From positions 1-35,359 of the IMG/VR virus record IMGVR_UViG_3300043778_000176: 35,359 bases of DNA. One strand, 5' to 3'. Within the stretch, counting starts at the first letter, position 1. Each line of letters opens with the position of its first letter. Shown piece after piece: positions 1 through 6,176 of the stretch. Made by a program: the position numbers and the translations under genes. The notes below the pieces were generated by a model. The model had not been told where the DNA came from, did no database searches, and saw only the letters and a program-made list of their open reading frames with translations. The DNA is from a virus.

Positions 1-132
1 CAGGAGGCACAGCGGGACATCAGCCACTACCTGATGCACCGGTACAACTGGATACGGCCGCATCAGTTCAATGACGGACTGGCGCCGGCGGTTGCGGAAG
101 AAAAACTTAATGCAGTGTCCGGGATTAGTTGA
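1..132 (+). CDS. IS3-family transposase OrfB, C-terminal fragment (5' end outside window)
   Basis: The frame is open from base 1 and ends in TGA at 130-132, giving 43 residues. The motif YNWIRPHQFNDGLAP is the hallmark C-terminal segment of the rve (DDE) integrase core of IS3-family OrfB (consensus YNxxRPHxxNxGLxP), which lies just after the catalytic glutamate. The DDE residues themselves are upstream of the window. OrfB normally acts as an OrfAB fusion made by programmed frameshifting and cuts and joins the IS ends. Its presence here marks an insertion at the boundary of, or next to, the prophage. Whether the element is intact is unknown. Confidence 0.85.
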   Translation, partial: QEAQRDISHYLMHRYNWIRPHQFNDGLAPAVAEEKLNAVSGIS

Positions 133-140
133 CCACTACA
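1..140 (+). mobile_element. Right end of an IS3-family insertion sequence
   Basis: The window opens inside an IS3-family element. The transposase 3' end occupies 1-132. Positions 115-140 (GTGTCC...CACTACA) look like the right terminal inverted repeat: IS3-group repeats read outward from GTGTCC to a terminal CA, and the transposase stop codon usually lies inside or close to it. The left end and the matching repeat are outside the window, so completeness of the element and any target duplication cannot be judged. The repeat assignment is by resemblance to the IS3 pattern, not by comparison with a named element. Confidence 0.7.
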
Positions 141-353
141 GTCGGAAATCCCGCTCGCATTCGCGGATACCACATCACCACAACGATCCGGCGCATAGAC
201 GGTACGCCAGTACGAGGGCAGTTTCGGAGCGAGATTCGACATGTCGGCGGAACTGGATTGTCTCTGGAGCAGGCCCTCGATTATGGCCAACGGTTCGCGA
301 TGGCTTTGATCGAACACGGCTTCCCAGAGAACAACGATTTTTGGAAAGAGTGA
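141..353 (+). pseudogene. 5'-truncated small hypothetical gene cut by the IS3 element
   Basis: An open frame runs to a TGA at 351-353 and encodes a plausible globular protein end (GYHITTTIRR near the start, EQALDYGQRFAMALIEHGF near the end). The only upstream start-like codon in frame is TTG at 129, which lies inside the putative IS terminal repeat, so the native start has probably been lost to the insertion. No close family is recognised. It could still be translated from TTG 129, which overlaps the transposase stop codon, giving a 74-aa hybrid product; that reading is less likely. Confidence 0.45.
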
Positions 354-478
354 AATCAAAGTGAGTGGCCTGACGAAGGAGGAACTAGCGAACTTTTGAT
401 TGGTGCAGCCTGACCTTGACGGTTTACCTCCGCGACGCGTATGCGTAGGCTAACTGCTCTGATCTCTTGGGGCACGTA

Positions 479-1648
479 ATGGCAGACGCGATCACATTCG
501 AGCGCAAGGCACTCTACGATGAGGTATGGACCGACCCGATTGCCATCGTGGCTAAACGTTACGATCTGCCGGACGGCGCCCTTCGGAAAATATGTCGAGA
601 ACTCGCGGTGCCAACTCCATCCCAGGGATACTGGCCATCTCTGCGAATGGGCAAAGTGAAGCCCGAGCGAACTGCACTCCCTGCATTTAAAGGGCCCAGC
701 ACATACGCGTACACAGCGGATGCGAAGCGCCTAGCGATCCAAGCGGATGCTCGGCGCATTCGACAAGAAGAGTCGGCTCCCGAGAATCGAGTTGTCCCGA
801 ACGCAGATGGCCCGCTTAAAGATCCACTGGTGAAGGCTGTTGCGAAGTATCTAGACACTGCGGTGAAACATCTCGAGATGCGCAAGCGACCAGGATGGCG
901 TCCGGCAACTTCAGCGGGTTGGATGCATGTGTTTATGACTCACTCAGGATGCGTCGATCCCGAGCACGAGTATCTACGCATCATCGTTACACCACCAATG
1001 CGCCGGCGCGCCGTATATATCGCGGATGTATTTATGTGTGCGGTACGGGCACATGGGTTCGTTGCGCGGCCCACAGAGAAGGGTGTGGAAATAGAATGTA
1101 AAGACGTCGTGATGCGCATCCGGCTGACTGAACTCGAGCGACAAGAGGCTACGGCCGACGGCCAGTCCTGGGTCGCGCTGGGCCGGTTACGGCTATCTTT
1201 GCGGCGCGTTCAATATGAGCATGGCATACCGGACGGAATTAGTATCACCGATGCGCCAGGCAAGCCAATTGAAGAGCAACTAAACGACCTGATCGCGAAG
1301 CTACGCGTTCTGGTCTTGGGGGCTGACGGCAGGGAGGAGCAACGTAAGCTAAGCGCGATCGAGCGCGAGGCGCACCGAATCAAGATCGAAGCGGAGGTGC
1401 GTGAACGTCTACGACAAGCCGAGGAAGCAAAGCGCGATGCTGATTGTGTCGATGGGCTCTTTTCTGAAGCTGATCGCTGGAGCGTGATTGAACGACGTCG
1501 ACACTACCTAGATTGCGTCGAACGTGCAGCTCAAGATCAGGGAGTCGACTTGTCTATCGGATCGCCCTTACATAGTTGGCTATCGTGGGCGCGTGGTGTG
1601 TGTGATAAACATGACCCATTACGAGCACGATTGGGTTCAATCGCGTGA
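479..1648 (+). CDS. Hypothetical protein with putative HTH-like N-terminal domain
   Basis: This encodes 389 aa from ATG 479; an in-frame TTG at 467 is possible but less likely. The N-terminal 50 residues (LYDEVW near residue 12, then AKRYDLPDGALRKICRELAVP and GYW) read like a short helix-turn-helix: a helix, a turn at LPDGA, and a recognition-like helix. I have seen this opening in conserved uncharacterised proteins of proteobacteria, but no function is established. A charged coiled-coil stretch lies around residues 285-320 (rich in ERE, EAEVRERLRQAEEAKRD). Nothing enzymatic is visible. GC content is lower than in the phage structural genes, which suggests separate acquisition. It lies alone between the IS remnant and the leftward DUF4224 gene, so it may be cargo rather than a core phage gene. 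Confidence 0.75.
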   Translation: MADAITFERKALYDEVWTDPIAIVAKRYDLPDGALRKICRELAVPTPSQGYWPSLRMGKVKPERTALPAFKGPSTYAYTADAKRLAIQADARRIRQEESAPENRVVPNADGPLKDPLVKAVAKYLDTAVKHLEMRKRPGWRPATSAGWMHVFMTHSGCVDPEHEYLRIIVTPPMRRRAVYIADVFMCAVRAHGFVARPTEKGVEIECKDVVMRIRLTELERQEATADGQSWVALGRLRLSLRRVQYEHGIPDGISITDAPGKPIEEQLNDLIAKLRVLVLGADGREEQRKLSAIEREAHRIKIEAEVRERLRQAEEAKRDADCVDGLFSEADRWSVIERRRHYLDCVERAAQDQGVDLSIGSPLHSWLSWARGVCDKHDPLRARLGSIA

Positions 1649-1711
1649 TGGCCCAGAATGGGCGTATCGCACTGGACCATCAGCAAGAAGACGGTTTTCA
1701 TATGCCCCTCT

Positions 1712-1969
1712 CTACGGTTTCAGCGCATCGGGCTTCATCAGCGCCTGAGGTACGGACTTCGGTCTGGTAGGTGGCTCGGTCTTCTCCCCGGTGATTCTCG
1801 CGCGTGCAATGATCGGTCGGCCGCGTGCGTTTACCCAGAAGGGGATGCCTGATGTACGTAACCACGCGACCTGCAGTTCCTCACGCGACTTCCCACGCTT
1901 GCCAATGAGAATCCCCGTGAGTTCACCGACTTCCTCGGCCGTGAGGAACAAATCACTTTTCGTTTCCAA
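1712..1969 (-). CDS. DUF4224 domain-containing protein
   Basis: This is an 85-aa leftward gene. It starts at TTG 1969 with a GAGAGG ribosome-binding site just upstream; no in-frame ATG gives a sensible start. The core FLTAEEVGELTG...SREELQVAWLRTSGIPFWVNARGRPIIARA matches the DUF4224 family, a small probable DNA-binding domain common in proteobacterial phages. Such genes often sit immediately before a tyrosine integrase and are suspected to be excision or integration accessory factors, but that role is not proven. Here no integrase follows on its strand: the only integrase is at the other end of the window. The four-residue extra loop ILIGKRGK within the first helix pair is slightly unusual for the family. 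Confidence 0.8.
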   Translation of the reverse strand: METKSDLFLTAEEVGELTGILIGKRGKSREELQVAWLRTSGIPFWVNARGRPIIARARITGEKTEPPTRPKSVPQALMKPDALKP

Positions 1970-2140
1970 TCTAGCCTCTCTGTCGAAATCCTGTCATGTA
2001 TTCTGTTCGTGAAGAGCCGGCGCAACCACAGTCCGTAAAGTTATCACCTTGACCTGCGGCGGGATATTGTGACCAATCAGGCAGTGAGTCGCCTGTTGAC
2101 CATAAACGCCCAAAGTGGCGGACAGTTTACAAAATTCCGC

Positions 2141-2167
2141 TTGACGTCGAAGCGCGTGGGACATAAT
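2141..2167 (+). promoter_or_regulatory. Candidate sigma70-type promoter
   Basis: TTGACG at 2141-2146 matches the -35 consensus at five of six positions. CATAAT at 2162-2167 matches the -10 at five of six but with a short 15-base spacer; TAATCT two bases later gives a 17-base spacer with a poorer box. It lies directly upstream of the folded element ending at the 2231-2255 terminator, so it could drive a short RNA or the leader of the following genes. There is no experimental support. Confidence 0.35.
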
Positions 2168-2169
2168 CT

Positions 2170-2256
2170 CGAATTGCGCTTGAAACAACAAGCGCCGGGC
2201 CTGGAAACCCGAGAGACACAGGCGGATGAGACCGCCGCCCTAGGCGGTATTTTTTC
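2170..2256 (+). ncRNA. Candidate small RNA or attenuator: three hairpins ending in a terminator
   Basis: Three stems follow the candidate promoter: GCGCTTG 2176-2182 with CAAGCGC 2189-2195 (7 bp, loop AAACAA), CGGG 2196-2199 with CCCG 2208-2211, and the terminator stem ACCGCC 2231-2236 with GGCGGT 2243-2248 followed by ATTTTTT. A second GGCGG at 2221-2225 can instead pair with CCGCC 2232-2236, which would block the terminator. The layout therefore fits either a discrete RNA of roughly 85-90 nt or a transcription attenuator for the genes from 2414. No known Rfam family is recognised. Confidence 0.4.
2231..2255 (+). terminator. Rho-independent terminator
   Basis: The stem ACCGCC (2231-2236) / GGCGGT (2243-2248) has a 6-base loop and is followed by an A and a run of six T at 2250-2255. 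It is a strong hairpin on the plus strand, and it competes with an upstream GGCGG copy at 2221-2225. Confidence 0.75.
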
Positions 2257-2286
2257 GTCCGTAGTATCGTTGCGCACTCATCTTTT

Positions 2287-2413
2287 ATGGGTGGGCCATG
2301 GTGGGGAGGCGCTTGCGCCTGCCGGTTCCTGTGTTCCGGTTTTCCAGCCCCGCCATGTGCCCGCCCACCCCACCTGGAAATGGGATGCGGGCTCTCTCAA
2401 CACAGGAGCCATC
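2287..2413 (+). promoter_or_regulatory. Structured 5' leader with three-way junction and a partly hidden ribosome-binding site
   Basis: The outer stem is GGGTGGGC 2289-2296 with GCCCACCC 2363-2370 (8 bp). After a 5-base bulge it continues as CATGG 2297-2301 with CCATG 2353-2357, a U-G pair, and GGGG 2303-2306 with CCCC 2348-2351. Inside are AGGCG/CGCCT closed by a CTTG tetraloop (2307-2320) and CCGG/CCGG (2322-2339). A separate stem, GGCTC 2390-2394 with GAGCC 2406-2410, covers part of the AGGAG ribosome-binding site of the gene at 2414. This is a candidate cis-regulatory RNA; what it senses is unknown. I recall similar GC-rich leaders before small phage genes in proteobacteria but cannot name a family. 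Confidence 0.5.
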
Positions 2414-2731
2414 ATGTCTCACCATCTGAAAGCTGCAGCTGATCTCAACCGCGTCTTCGATCGTATTGGGCCACACGGGCTCGACACGGATTACGCTGGC
2501 CGTACCCTGAACACGATCTACCGCGGTCTGTCCGGTATCCGCGCGATTTCCCAAATCCTTACGGCGAGCAGCGTAGCCGAAGACTGTGATGAGCAGCCGC
2601 TAAAGCCGGTGCTGGCCGGCGGATTGCTCGATGCGGTATCTGCGCTCTCGTCGCTGATGGTTTCGGAGATCGATAGCTTGGCAGATCACGCCTATGGCCG
2701 TGCGCAATCTGTGGAGGTGCATCATGGCTAA
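2414..2731 (+). CDS. Small hypothetical phage protein (105 aa)
   Basis: The start is ATG 2414 with AGGAG at 2404-2408. The frame is open further upstream to 2069, but that stretch crosses a terminator and a folded leader and is not coding. The protein is mostly alpha-helical by composition, acidic in its second half, with no signal peptide and no catalytic motif. It ends eight bases inside the next gene, so the two are probably translated together. Its expression is likely controlled by the leader described at 2287-2413. I do not recognise a family with confidence; small proteins of this size and position occur in Burkholderia prophages without assigned function. Confidence 0.7.
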   Translation: MSHHLKAAADLNRVFDRIGPHGLDTDYAGRTLNTIYRGLSGIRAISQILTASSVAEDCDEQPLKPVLAGGLLDAVSALSSLMVSEIDSLADHAYGRAQSVEVHHG

Positions 2732-3005
2732 GCGTACCTTGTCTCCGGGATATCGGGCCGGTGCCGCGACGTTGGTGGCGATGCTTCACGAATTGGAGAC
2801 ATTGAAAAATGTCGGTCCATTCATGACCGGACAAAAGATTTACGCTACTCGTTCTAGTATGGATGACGTGCGGCGTGCAGGATTTGATGACACCTTGGCA
2901 CTCTGGATACACATGAATCTGGTCGAGGGAGTTTGTCCATGCCTCGACCGTTGGGATCCGATCAAGGAACTGAAGGATACAGATTACTGGCAGCCGGAGC
3001 AGTGA
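2724..3005 (+). CDS. Small hypothetical protein (93 aa)
   Basis: ATG 2724 is preceded by GGAGGTG at 2713-2719, a strong ribosome-binding site, and overlaps the end of the previous gene by eight bases. An in-frame ATG at 2694 exists but lacks such a site. The product is a compact protein: a basic N-terminus (MAKRTLSPGYRAG), a helical segment AATLVAMLHELETLKNVGPF, and a C-terminal half with DDVRRAGFDDTLALWIHMNLVEG that could form a winged-helix-like pair. No function is recognised. It shares an operon with the gene at 2414. Confidence 0.65.
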   Translation: MAKRTLSPGYRAGAATLVAMLHELETLKNVGPFMTGQKIYATRSSMDDVRRAGFDDTLALWIHMNLVEGVCPCLDRWDPIKELKDTDYWQPEQ

Positions 3006-3083
3006 TTTAGTGCGTCGCAACATGCCGCACGAAATCGGAGTGCTGGTTGAACCGAGGGCCCGATACTGTCTCGCTGGCCCAGA

Positions 3084-3098
3084 GAGAACATCGTTCTC
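3084..3098. promoter_or_regulatory. Perfect inverted repeat, possible operator
   Basis: GAGAAC (3084-3089), three bases, GTTCTC (3093-3098) form a perfect 6-bp inverted repeat 40 bases before the gene at 3138, followed by the AT-rich stretch AGTATATTTTTCG. It could be a repressor-binding site or a small hairpin. No second copy was noticed, so this stays tentative. Confidence 0.25.
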
Positions 3099-3137
3099 GG
3101 AGTATATTTTTCGAATCCTGTGCCGTAGGAGAAGAGG

Positions 3138-3500
3138 ATGTCAGGAGAAGGGCAAGCAGTAAACCTTCAACTTATCGAAGACGTCAACGCCGGCTGCATA
3201 GTGGTGTTTGTCGATGAATGGGGCAACTCGCGAACTCTTGAGGCTCGCGCTGTATGCCGGGTATCGGGGAAAAATGCGATGCTCGTTGGCTATCAAATCG
3301 ACGCTCGGTACGGGATTGCGCCGGAGCAACTCTGGAAGCGGATAGCGGTATCGAGGCACATAGGTTTCGTCAGAGCCGCGCCCGATTTGTCGGCCAGATC
3401 GATACCGTCACAGTACACCGAAAACGTCTTGGAACTTCTCGCGATGGCTCCGAATACCGGATGGGACCAGACGCCGAGCCAGTTCGACGACGATGATTGA
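3138..3500 (+). CDS. Hypothetical protein (120 aa)
   Basis: ATG 3138 has AGGAGAAGAGG immediately upstream, a good ribosome-binding site. The first half (QLIEDVNAGCIVVFVDEWGN, then TLEARAVCRVSG and AMLVGYQID) alternates hydrophobic and polar residues like a beta-rich domain. The second half carries an IAVSRHIGFVRAAPD segment and the protein ends in an acidic DDDD tail. No transmembrane segment, signal peptide or known motif is visible. It stops one base before an in-frame ATG of the next gene, so the two are likely co-transcribed. Function unknown. Confidence 0.7.
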   Translation: MSGEGQAVNLQLIEDVNAGCIVVFVDEWGNSRTLEARAVCRVSGKNAMLVGYQIDARYGIAPEQLWKRIAVSRHIGFVRAAPDLSARSIPSQYTENVLELLAMAPNTGWDQTPSQFDDDD

Positions 3501-3590
3501 ATGTCTAGTCTTATCCTAGCTCGACGGAGCGAAAGCAGGGCTCCCTTACCCTGTTGGCGCGGTTCCCAATATGGGGTGCGTGAGGACGCA

Positions 3591-4772
3591 ATGGCGAATG
3601 AATCGAATAAGCCGAGCCGGAGAGAGCATACGTACCGGATTCGGGCAGAACGAAAACATTATCAGCAGCCTTCTCTTAAGGATGAGGCGAAAAAGCTTGC
3701 CAAAGAGCGAGGCATGACTCTAGACGAGGCCACCGACGCAGTCCTTGCGGCTAGGCGGGACCATGCTCGGCAACTGACTGAGGATGCCAAGATCCGGCGT
3801 TCTGCCGGCCGCGGAACCAGAAAGCAGAAAGTGGATACGAATGACCCGGCGCAGGTGAATGCAATGAGGCCGATAAGATTTGATTCGATTGATAGTCCTG
3901 CTGGTAGACCCGATCCACAAAAAAAAGCTCCTGTGTTTTACGACTTGGACCCTGCGCAAGTGACACTCGCTGAAGCCGAAAAAATAGAGGCGAGGAAAAA
4001 GTTCGAAAAGGAGCGGGCACGGCAGCAACGGATTGAGCTTCGGGATTCCCTAGTCCTTCGTGCGGACGCATTTGCTGCTTTCGTTCTCATAGTAGAAAAG
4101 AAAGGGTTGCCTGCTCACGTCATAGACGAGAGGAAGTTTGCGGCAATTACGACGCAAAAACGATGGGATTTGGTGCCCAACGTTTTAGCGTGGTTGATCC
4201 GAGAAGATTCGGAAGTGAGGGTCGCGTTCGATGCATTTTCTGATGCCGCCAAACGATGCACGGAGAACCTACGCGTAGGAGCGAGCAAAGTGAGCGGCCA
4301 CGCGAGCGAAATCATTTCCGAAAAGTATCGAGAGATGTTTTTGCAAGCTGCGTCAATCTACGCGCGAAAGCTGAGTCATCTAGAGTCGTCGCTTGATCGA
4401 CTCGACGTGCTTCCGGCTGAAGAGTTGCAAAGACTGGTTGAGGACGGGGATGAACTCTCAAGGCGCATTGCCGATCTCAGTCTGCGAGTGGCTGCCGAAC
4501 TGAAGAGTAGAAGTGCACGGGAAGGCAAAGCTGCACAAGACGCTCAATGGGTCCCGATTAGGAAATTCGCAGTTGACCTGGCTAGCCAGCGTCCGTACCC
4601 AAGTTTAAGGAACGCTGCGCTTTCGATAAGTAAGGAAGTCCTCGGGTTTGCCAAGACGCTGGGCATCACGATGAGCGAGTCTCAGGCTGAGAAAACCATA
4701 ACTTCATACTTGAAGGATGGCGGATGGACGCCTACCCCGTCTGCGAGCAAACGGGGTACGTCGGCAAGCTAA
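3591..4772 (+). CDS. Large basic helical hypothetical protein (393 aa)
   Basis: The preferred start is ATG 3591 with GAGGA at 3582-3586. The frame also has ATG 3501, directly after the previous stop, but the 30 residues between are unlike the rest. The protein is strongly charged and helical: a Lys/Arg-rich N-terminus (SRREHTYRIRAERKHYQQ), a helical segment LAKERGMTLDEATDAVLAARRDHARQ, coiled-coil-like stretches near residues 150-180 and 275-340, and a C-terminal region ending in SQAEKTITSYLKDGGWTPTPS. It is a candidate nucleic-acid-binding or structural protein. No domain family is recognised. Codon use is less GC-rich than in the late genes, suggesting accessory cargo. Confidence 0.7.
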   Translation: MANESNKPSRREHTYRIRAERKHYQQPSLKDEAKKLAKERGMTLDEATDAVLAARRDHARQLTEDAKIRRSAGRGTRKQKVDTNDPAQVNAMRPIRFDSIDSPAGRPDPQKKAPVFYDLDPAQVTLAEAEKIEARKKFEKERARQQRIELRDSLVLRADAFAAFVLIVEKKGLPAHVIDERKFAAITTQKRWDLVPNVLAWLIREDSEVRVAFDAFSDAAKRCTENLRVGASKVSGHASEIISEKYREMFLQAASIYARKLSHLESSLDRLDVLPAEELQRLVEDGDELSRRIADLSLRVAAELKSRSAREGKAAQDAQWVPIRKFAVDLASQRPYPSLRNAALSISKEVLGFAKTLGITMSESQAEKTITSYLKDGGWTPTPSASKRGTSAS

Positions 4773-4864
4773 CGAGCGACTTCGGCTGGCTAACGGCCTA
4801 CCGAGACTAGTCCGCGACGGCCATCATTAGCTCACCAAGTTGAACCACCGACGACCAGGATCTG

Positions 4865-4893
4865 TTGCACGGAAATTTCCCGCTGCCTAGATT
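4865..4893 (+). promoter_or_regulatory. Candidate promoter with palindrome in the spacer
   Basis: TTGCAC at 4865-4870 and TAGATT at 4888-4893 are 17 bases apart, a weak promoter-like pair. The spacer contains the perfect 10-base palindrome GGAAATTTCC at 4871-4880, placed where a repressor would block RNA polymerase. The gene at 4923 lies 30 bases downstream. This is pattern-based only. Confidence 0.3.
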
Positions 4894-4922
4894 GAGGTTG
4901 TCGTCAGTCCAGGTGAGCGAAC

Positions 4923-5189
4923 GTGAAAAAGACAGCGGTGCAGGCCGACTCCGGCCGTCCGATCGAGCCGACCCTTCCGTGGGTCGGCCTCTCCAAATGG
5001 GCCCAGATCGCGCCCTTTATCCCGATGTGCCGCGAGAGCTGGCGAAAGCTGGGTCTCGCCGGCAAGGCTCCCCAGCCGATCCGGATGAGTCGGACGCACT
5101 CGGTATACAGCAACGCCGAGGTGCATCGCTGGCTGGCGGATCCGCTTGGTTACGTCGTGCCGGCTCAGGAAGAGCAGGAGGCGGCGTGA
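4923..5189 (+). CDS. AlpA-like small helix-turn-helix protein (possible regulator or excisionase)
   Basis: This is 88 aa from GTG 4923. The core LPWVGLSKWAQIAPFIPMCRESWRKLGLAGKAPQP followed by YSNAEVHRWLADPLGYV has the order of AlpA/MerR-like winged-helix proteins: a helix, SRESWRK-type recognition helix, a wing with a proline, and a C-terminal helix in which the residues after 'NAEVHRWL' correspond to the usual 'wxxxdvxaWl' signature. Family members act as prophage regulators or excisionases. The gene lies tail to tail with the leftward gene ending at 5192, two bases apart. It is the only obvious small DNA-binding protein in the control region, so it could serve as Cro-like regulator or Xis; the sequence cannot decide. 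Confidence 0.7.
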   Translation: MKKTAVQADSGRPIEPTLPWVGLSKWAQIAPFIPMCRESWRKLGLAGKAPQPIRMSRTHSVYSNAEVHRWLADPLGYVVPAQEEQEAA

Positions 5190-5191
5190 AG

Positions 5192-5734
5192 TCAGGACCC
5201 CATCCAACTGTTGGGCCCGCCACCACCTCGTCGTGCATTGATGGGCTGGGCCTGGCCGGGAAGCTTGATATCGGTGTTGCAGACGGGGCAGTGCCACCAT
5301 CCGATGGTGTACTGGGTCGTCGGGTGGAGGCGCAGGACGGCCTTGCGCCGCTCGGGGCCGTCGAAGCAGGGCTGACAGATGTAGTGCTCAGGCTCCGCCG
5401 CGGATGGATTACCGGGTGCGGTGCCAACTGGCCGGGCATCTGCGCGATAAGCGAAGCTGCCCGGAACGAGTTCGAACAGCACGTAGGAGCCCTTCTCCGC
5501 GAGAGCTTCTTTGGCTTCGGCCAATTCCTTTGTGGTCTTGAGATACTCCTCCTGGAACGTCAGGAGGGCGGTGTTGTGCGCGAGCAGTCCTTGTTGGGCC
5601 TTGATCAGCGCCTCGTTCAACTCGCTGAGCTTCGCTGCCGACTGGTTGAAATCTCGAAGTCCGAGTGCGGCTCTACCGAGTGCAACAGCGGCGTTCAAGG
5701 ATGTGACAGCGCTACTGATATCCGAAAAGTCCAT
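5192..5734 (-). CDS. Coiled-coil and zinc-ribbon hypothetical protein (180 aa)
   Basis: The start is ATG 5734 on the minus strand with GGGGGA just upstream; the frame is open to 5836 but the added residues look non-coding. Residues 1-35 (MDFSDISSAVTSLNAAVALG) and the following 60 residues form a long helix or coiled coil (KLSELNEALIKAQQGLLAHNTALLTF..., KTTKELAEAKEALAEKG). The C-terminal half has two CxxC pairs, YICQPCF and WWHCPVC, that should bind one zinc ion as a zinc ribbon. Proteins of this design are frequent in Burkholderia prophages and islands with no known role. It is the only leftward gene in the control region and diverges from the small ORF at 5824, so a bidirectional promoter probably lies in 5735-5823. 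Confidence 0.8.
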   Translation of the reverse strand: MDFSDISSAVTSLNAAVALGRAALGLRDFNQSAAKLSELNEALIKAQQGLLAHNTALLTFQEEYLKTTKELAEAKEALAEKGSYVLFELVPGSFAYRADARPVGTAPGNPSAAEPEHYICQPCFDGPERRKAVLRLHPTTQYTIGWWHCPVCNTDIKLPGQAQPINARRGGGGPNSWMGS

Positions 5735-5823
5735 GGGAATCCCCCGGATGGTGGTCGCGTCGATTGTGGTGATCACGATTCTACTGCCGGTGCGGATTCC
5801 CGCCCGAACGATGGGGAGGCGGC
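5735..5823. promoter_or_regulatory. Divergent intergenic region with inverted repeats
   Basis: This 89-base gap separates the leftward zinc-ribbon gene from the rightward small ORF. It holds GGGAATCC at 5735-5742 and its inverted copy GGATTCCC at 5794-5801, plus the perfect 8-base palindrome GTGATCAC at 5769-5776 midway between them. This symmetric arrangement would suit an operator between divergent promoters. No convincing -10/-35 pairs were found, so the role is inferred from layout. Confidence 0.3.
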
Positions 5824-5997
5824 ATGCCAGAACCATTAGGAGTGGTTTTCGGTGAGTTCGTCAACGATATTGCTGGCGACGTGCTGGTCGGCAAACCCAC
5901 GTCTAGCGCGGTTCTCCCGGATCTGCAGGCTGAGAAAGTGGTCGTTTCCCATTTGAACGGCCCTTCGCCGCGAGAAATATACGGGAAACCGGTATAG
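5824..5997 (+). CDS. Small hypothetical protein, 57 aa
   Basis: ATG 5824 is preceded by GGGGAGG at 5813-5819, one of the best ribosome-binding sites in the region, at normal spacing. The frame runs 57 codons to TAG at 5995-5997. The product starts MPEPLGVVFGEFVNDIAGDV and has a balanced composition (hydrophobic N-terminal half, then KVVVSHLNGPSPREIYGKP), unlike a random GC-rich frame. It diverges from the zinc-ribbon gene, the position usually taken by an early rightward gene such as cro or N, but no HTH or Arg-rich motif is visible. Function unknown. Confidence 0.5.
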   Translation: MPEPLGVVFGEFVNDIAGDVLVGKPTSSAVLPDLQAEKVVVSHLNGPSPREIYGKPV

Positions 5998-6005
5998 CTT
6001 AAGCA

Positions 6006-6128
6006 CGTCGATTGGTCATCGACGAGCAAGAGAGGCGCCCCGCGTTTGTGGGGAGTGAGGCGAGCCGAACCTCTCCGGCAAACCGATCCGACTGACCATC
6101 GGCACTCCCCAGAGGCGCGGGGATTTTT
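6006..6128 (+). ncRNA. Structured RNA element ending in a terminator
   Basis: First comes a perfect hairpin, CGTCGAT 6006-6012 with ATCGACG 6018-6024. Then a long stem: CCCCGCG 6038-6044 with CGCGGGG 6116-6122, and TGGGGAGTG 6049-6057 with CACTCCCCA 6103-6111, joined by a 4-by-4 internal loop that can form U-G and U-A pairs. It encloses two small hairpins, GCCG/CGGC (6064-6079) and CCGAT/ATCGG (6083-6102). TTTTTTAT follows directly at 6124. This fits a folded antisense or attenuator RNA between the control region and the replication operon. Phage C4 antisense RNA is one family to test; I cannot assert a match from memory. Confidence 0.55.
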
Positions 6129-6176
6129 TATAGCCATTTAGTAATCCTTAGTGGATTTTTGGCAAGGATGGTAAGC

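Noticed and set aside
2069-2413. N-terminal extension of the 105-aa gene
   Set aside because: The stretch contains a strong terminator and stable RNA folds, has no ribosome-binding site, and reads as non-protein-like sequence.
3110-3118. TTCGAATCC resembling the T-loop of a tRNA, hence a possible att site
   Set aside because: No acceptor, D or anticodon arms can be folded around it; a nine-base match is expected by chance.
4865-5839. A 324-codon plus-strand frame overlapping the zinc-ribbon gene
   Set aside because: The minus-strand gene has a good start, coiled coil and two CxxC pairs; the plus-strand product has no domain, and a better gene (4923-5189) uses another frame.
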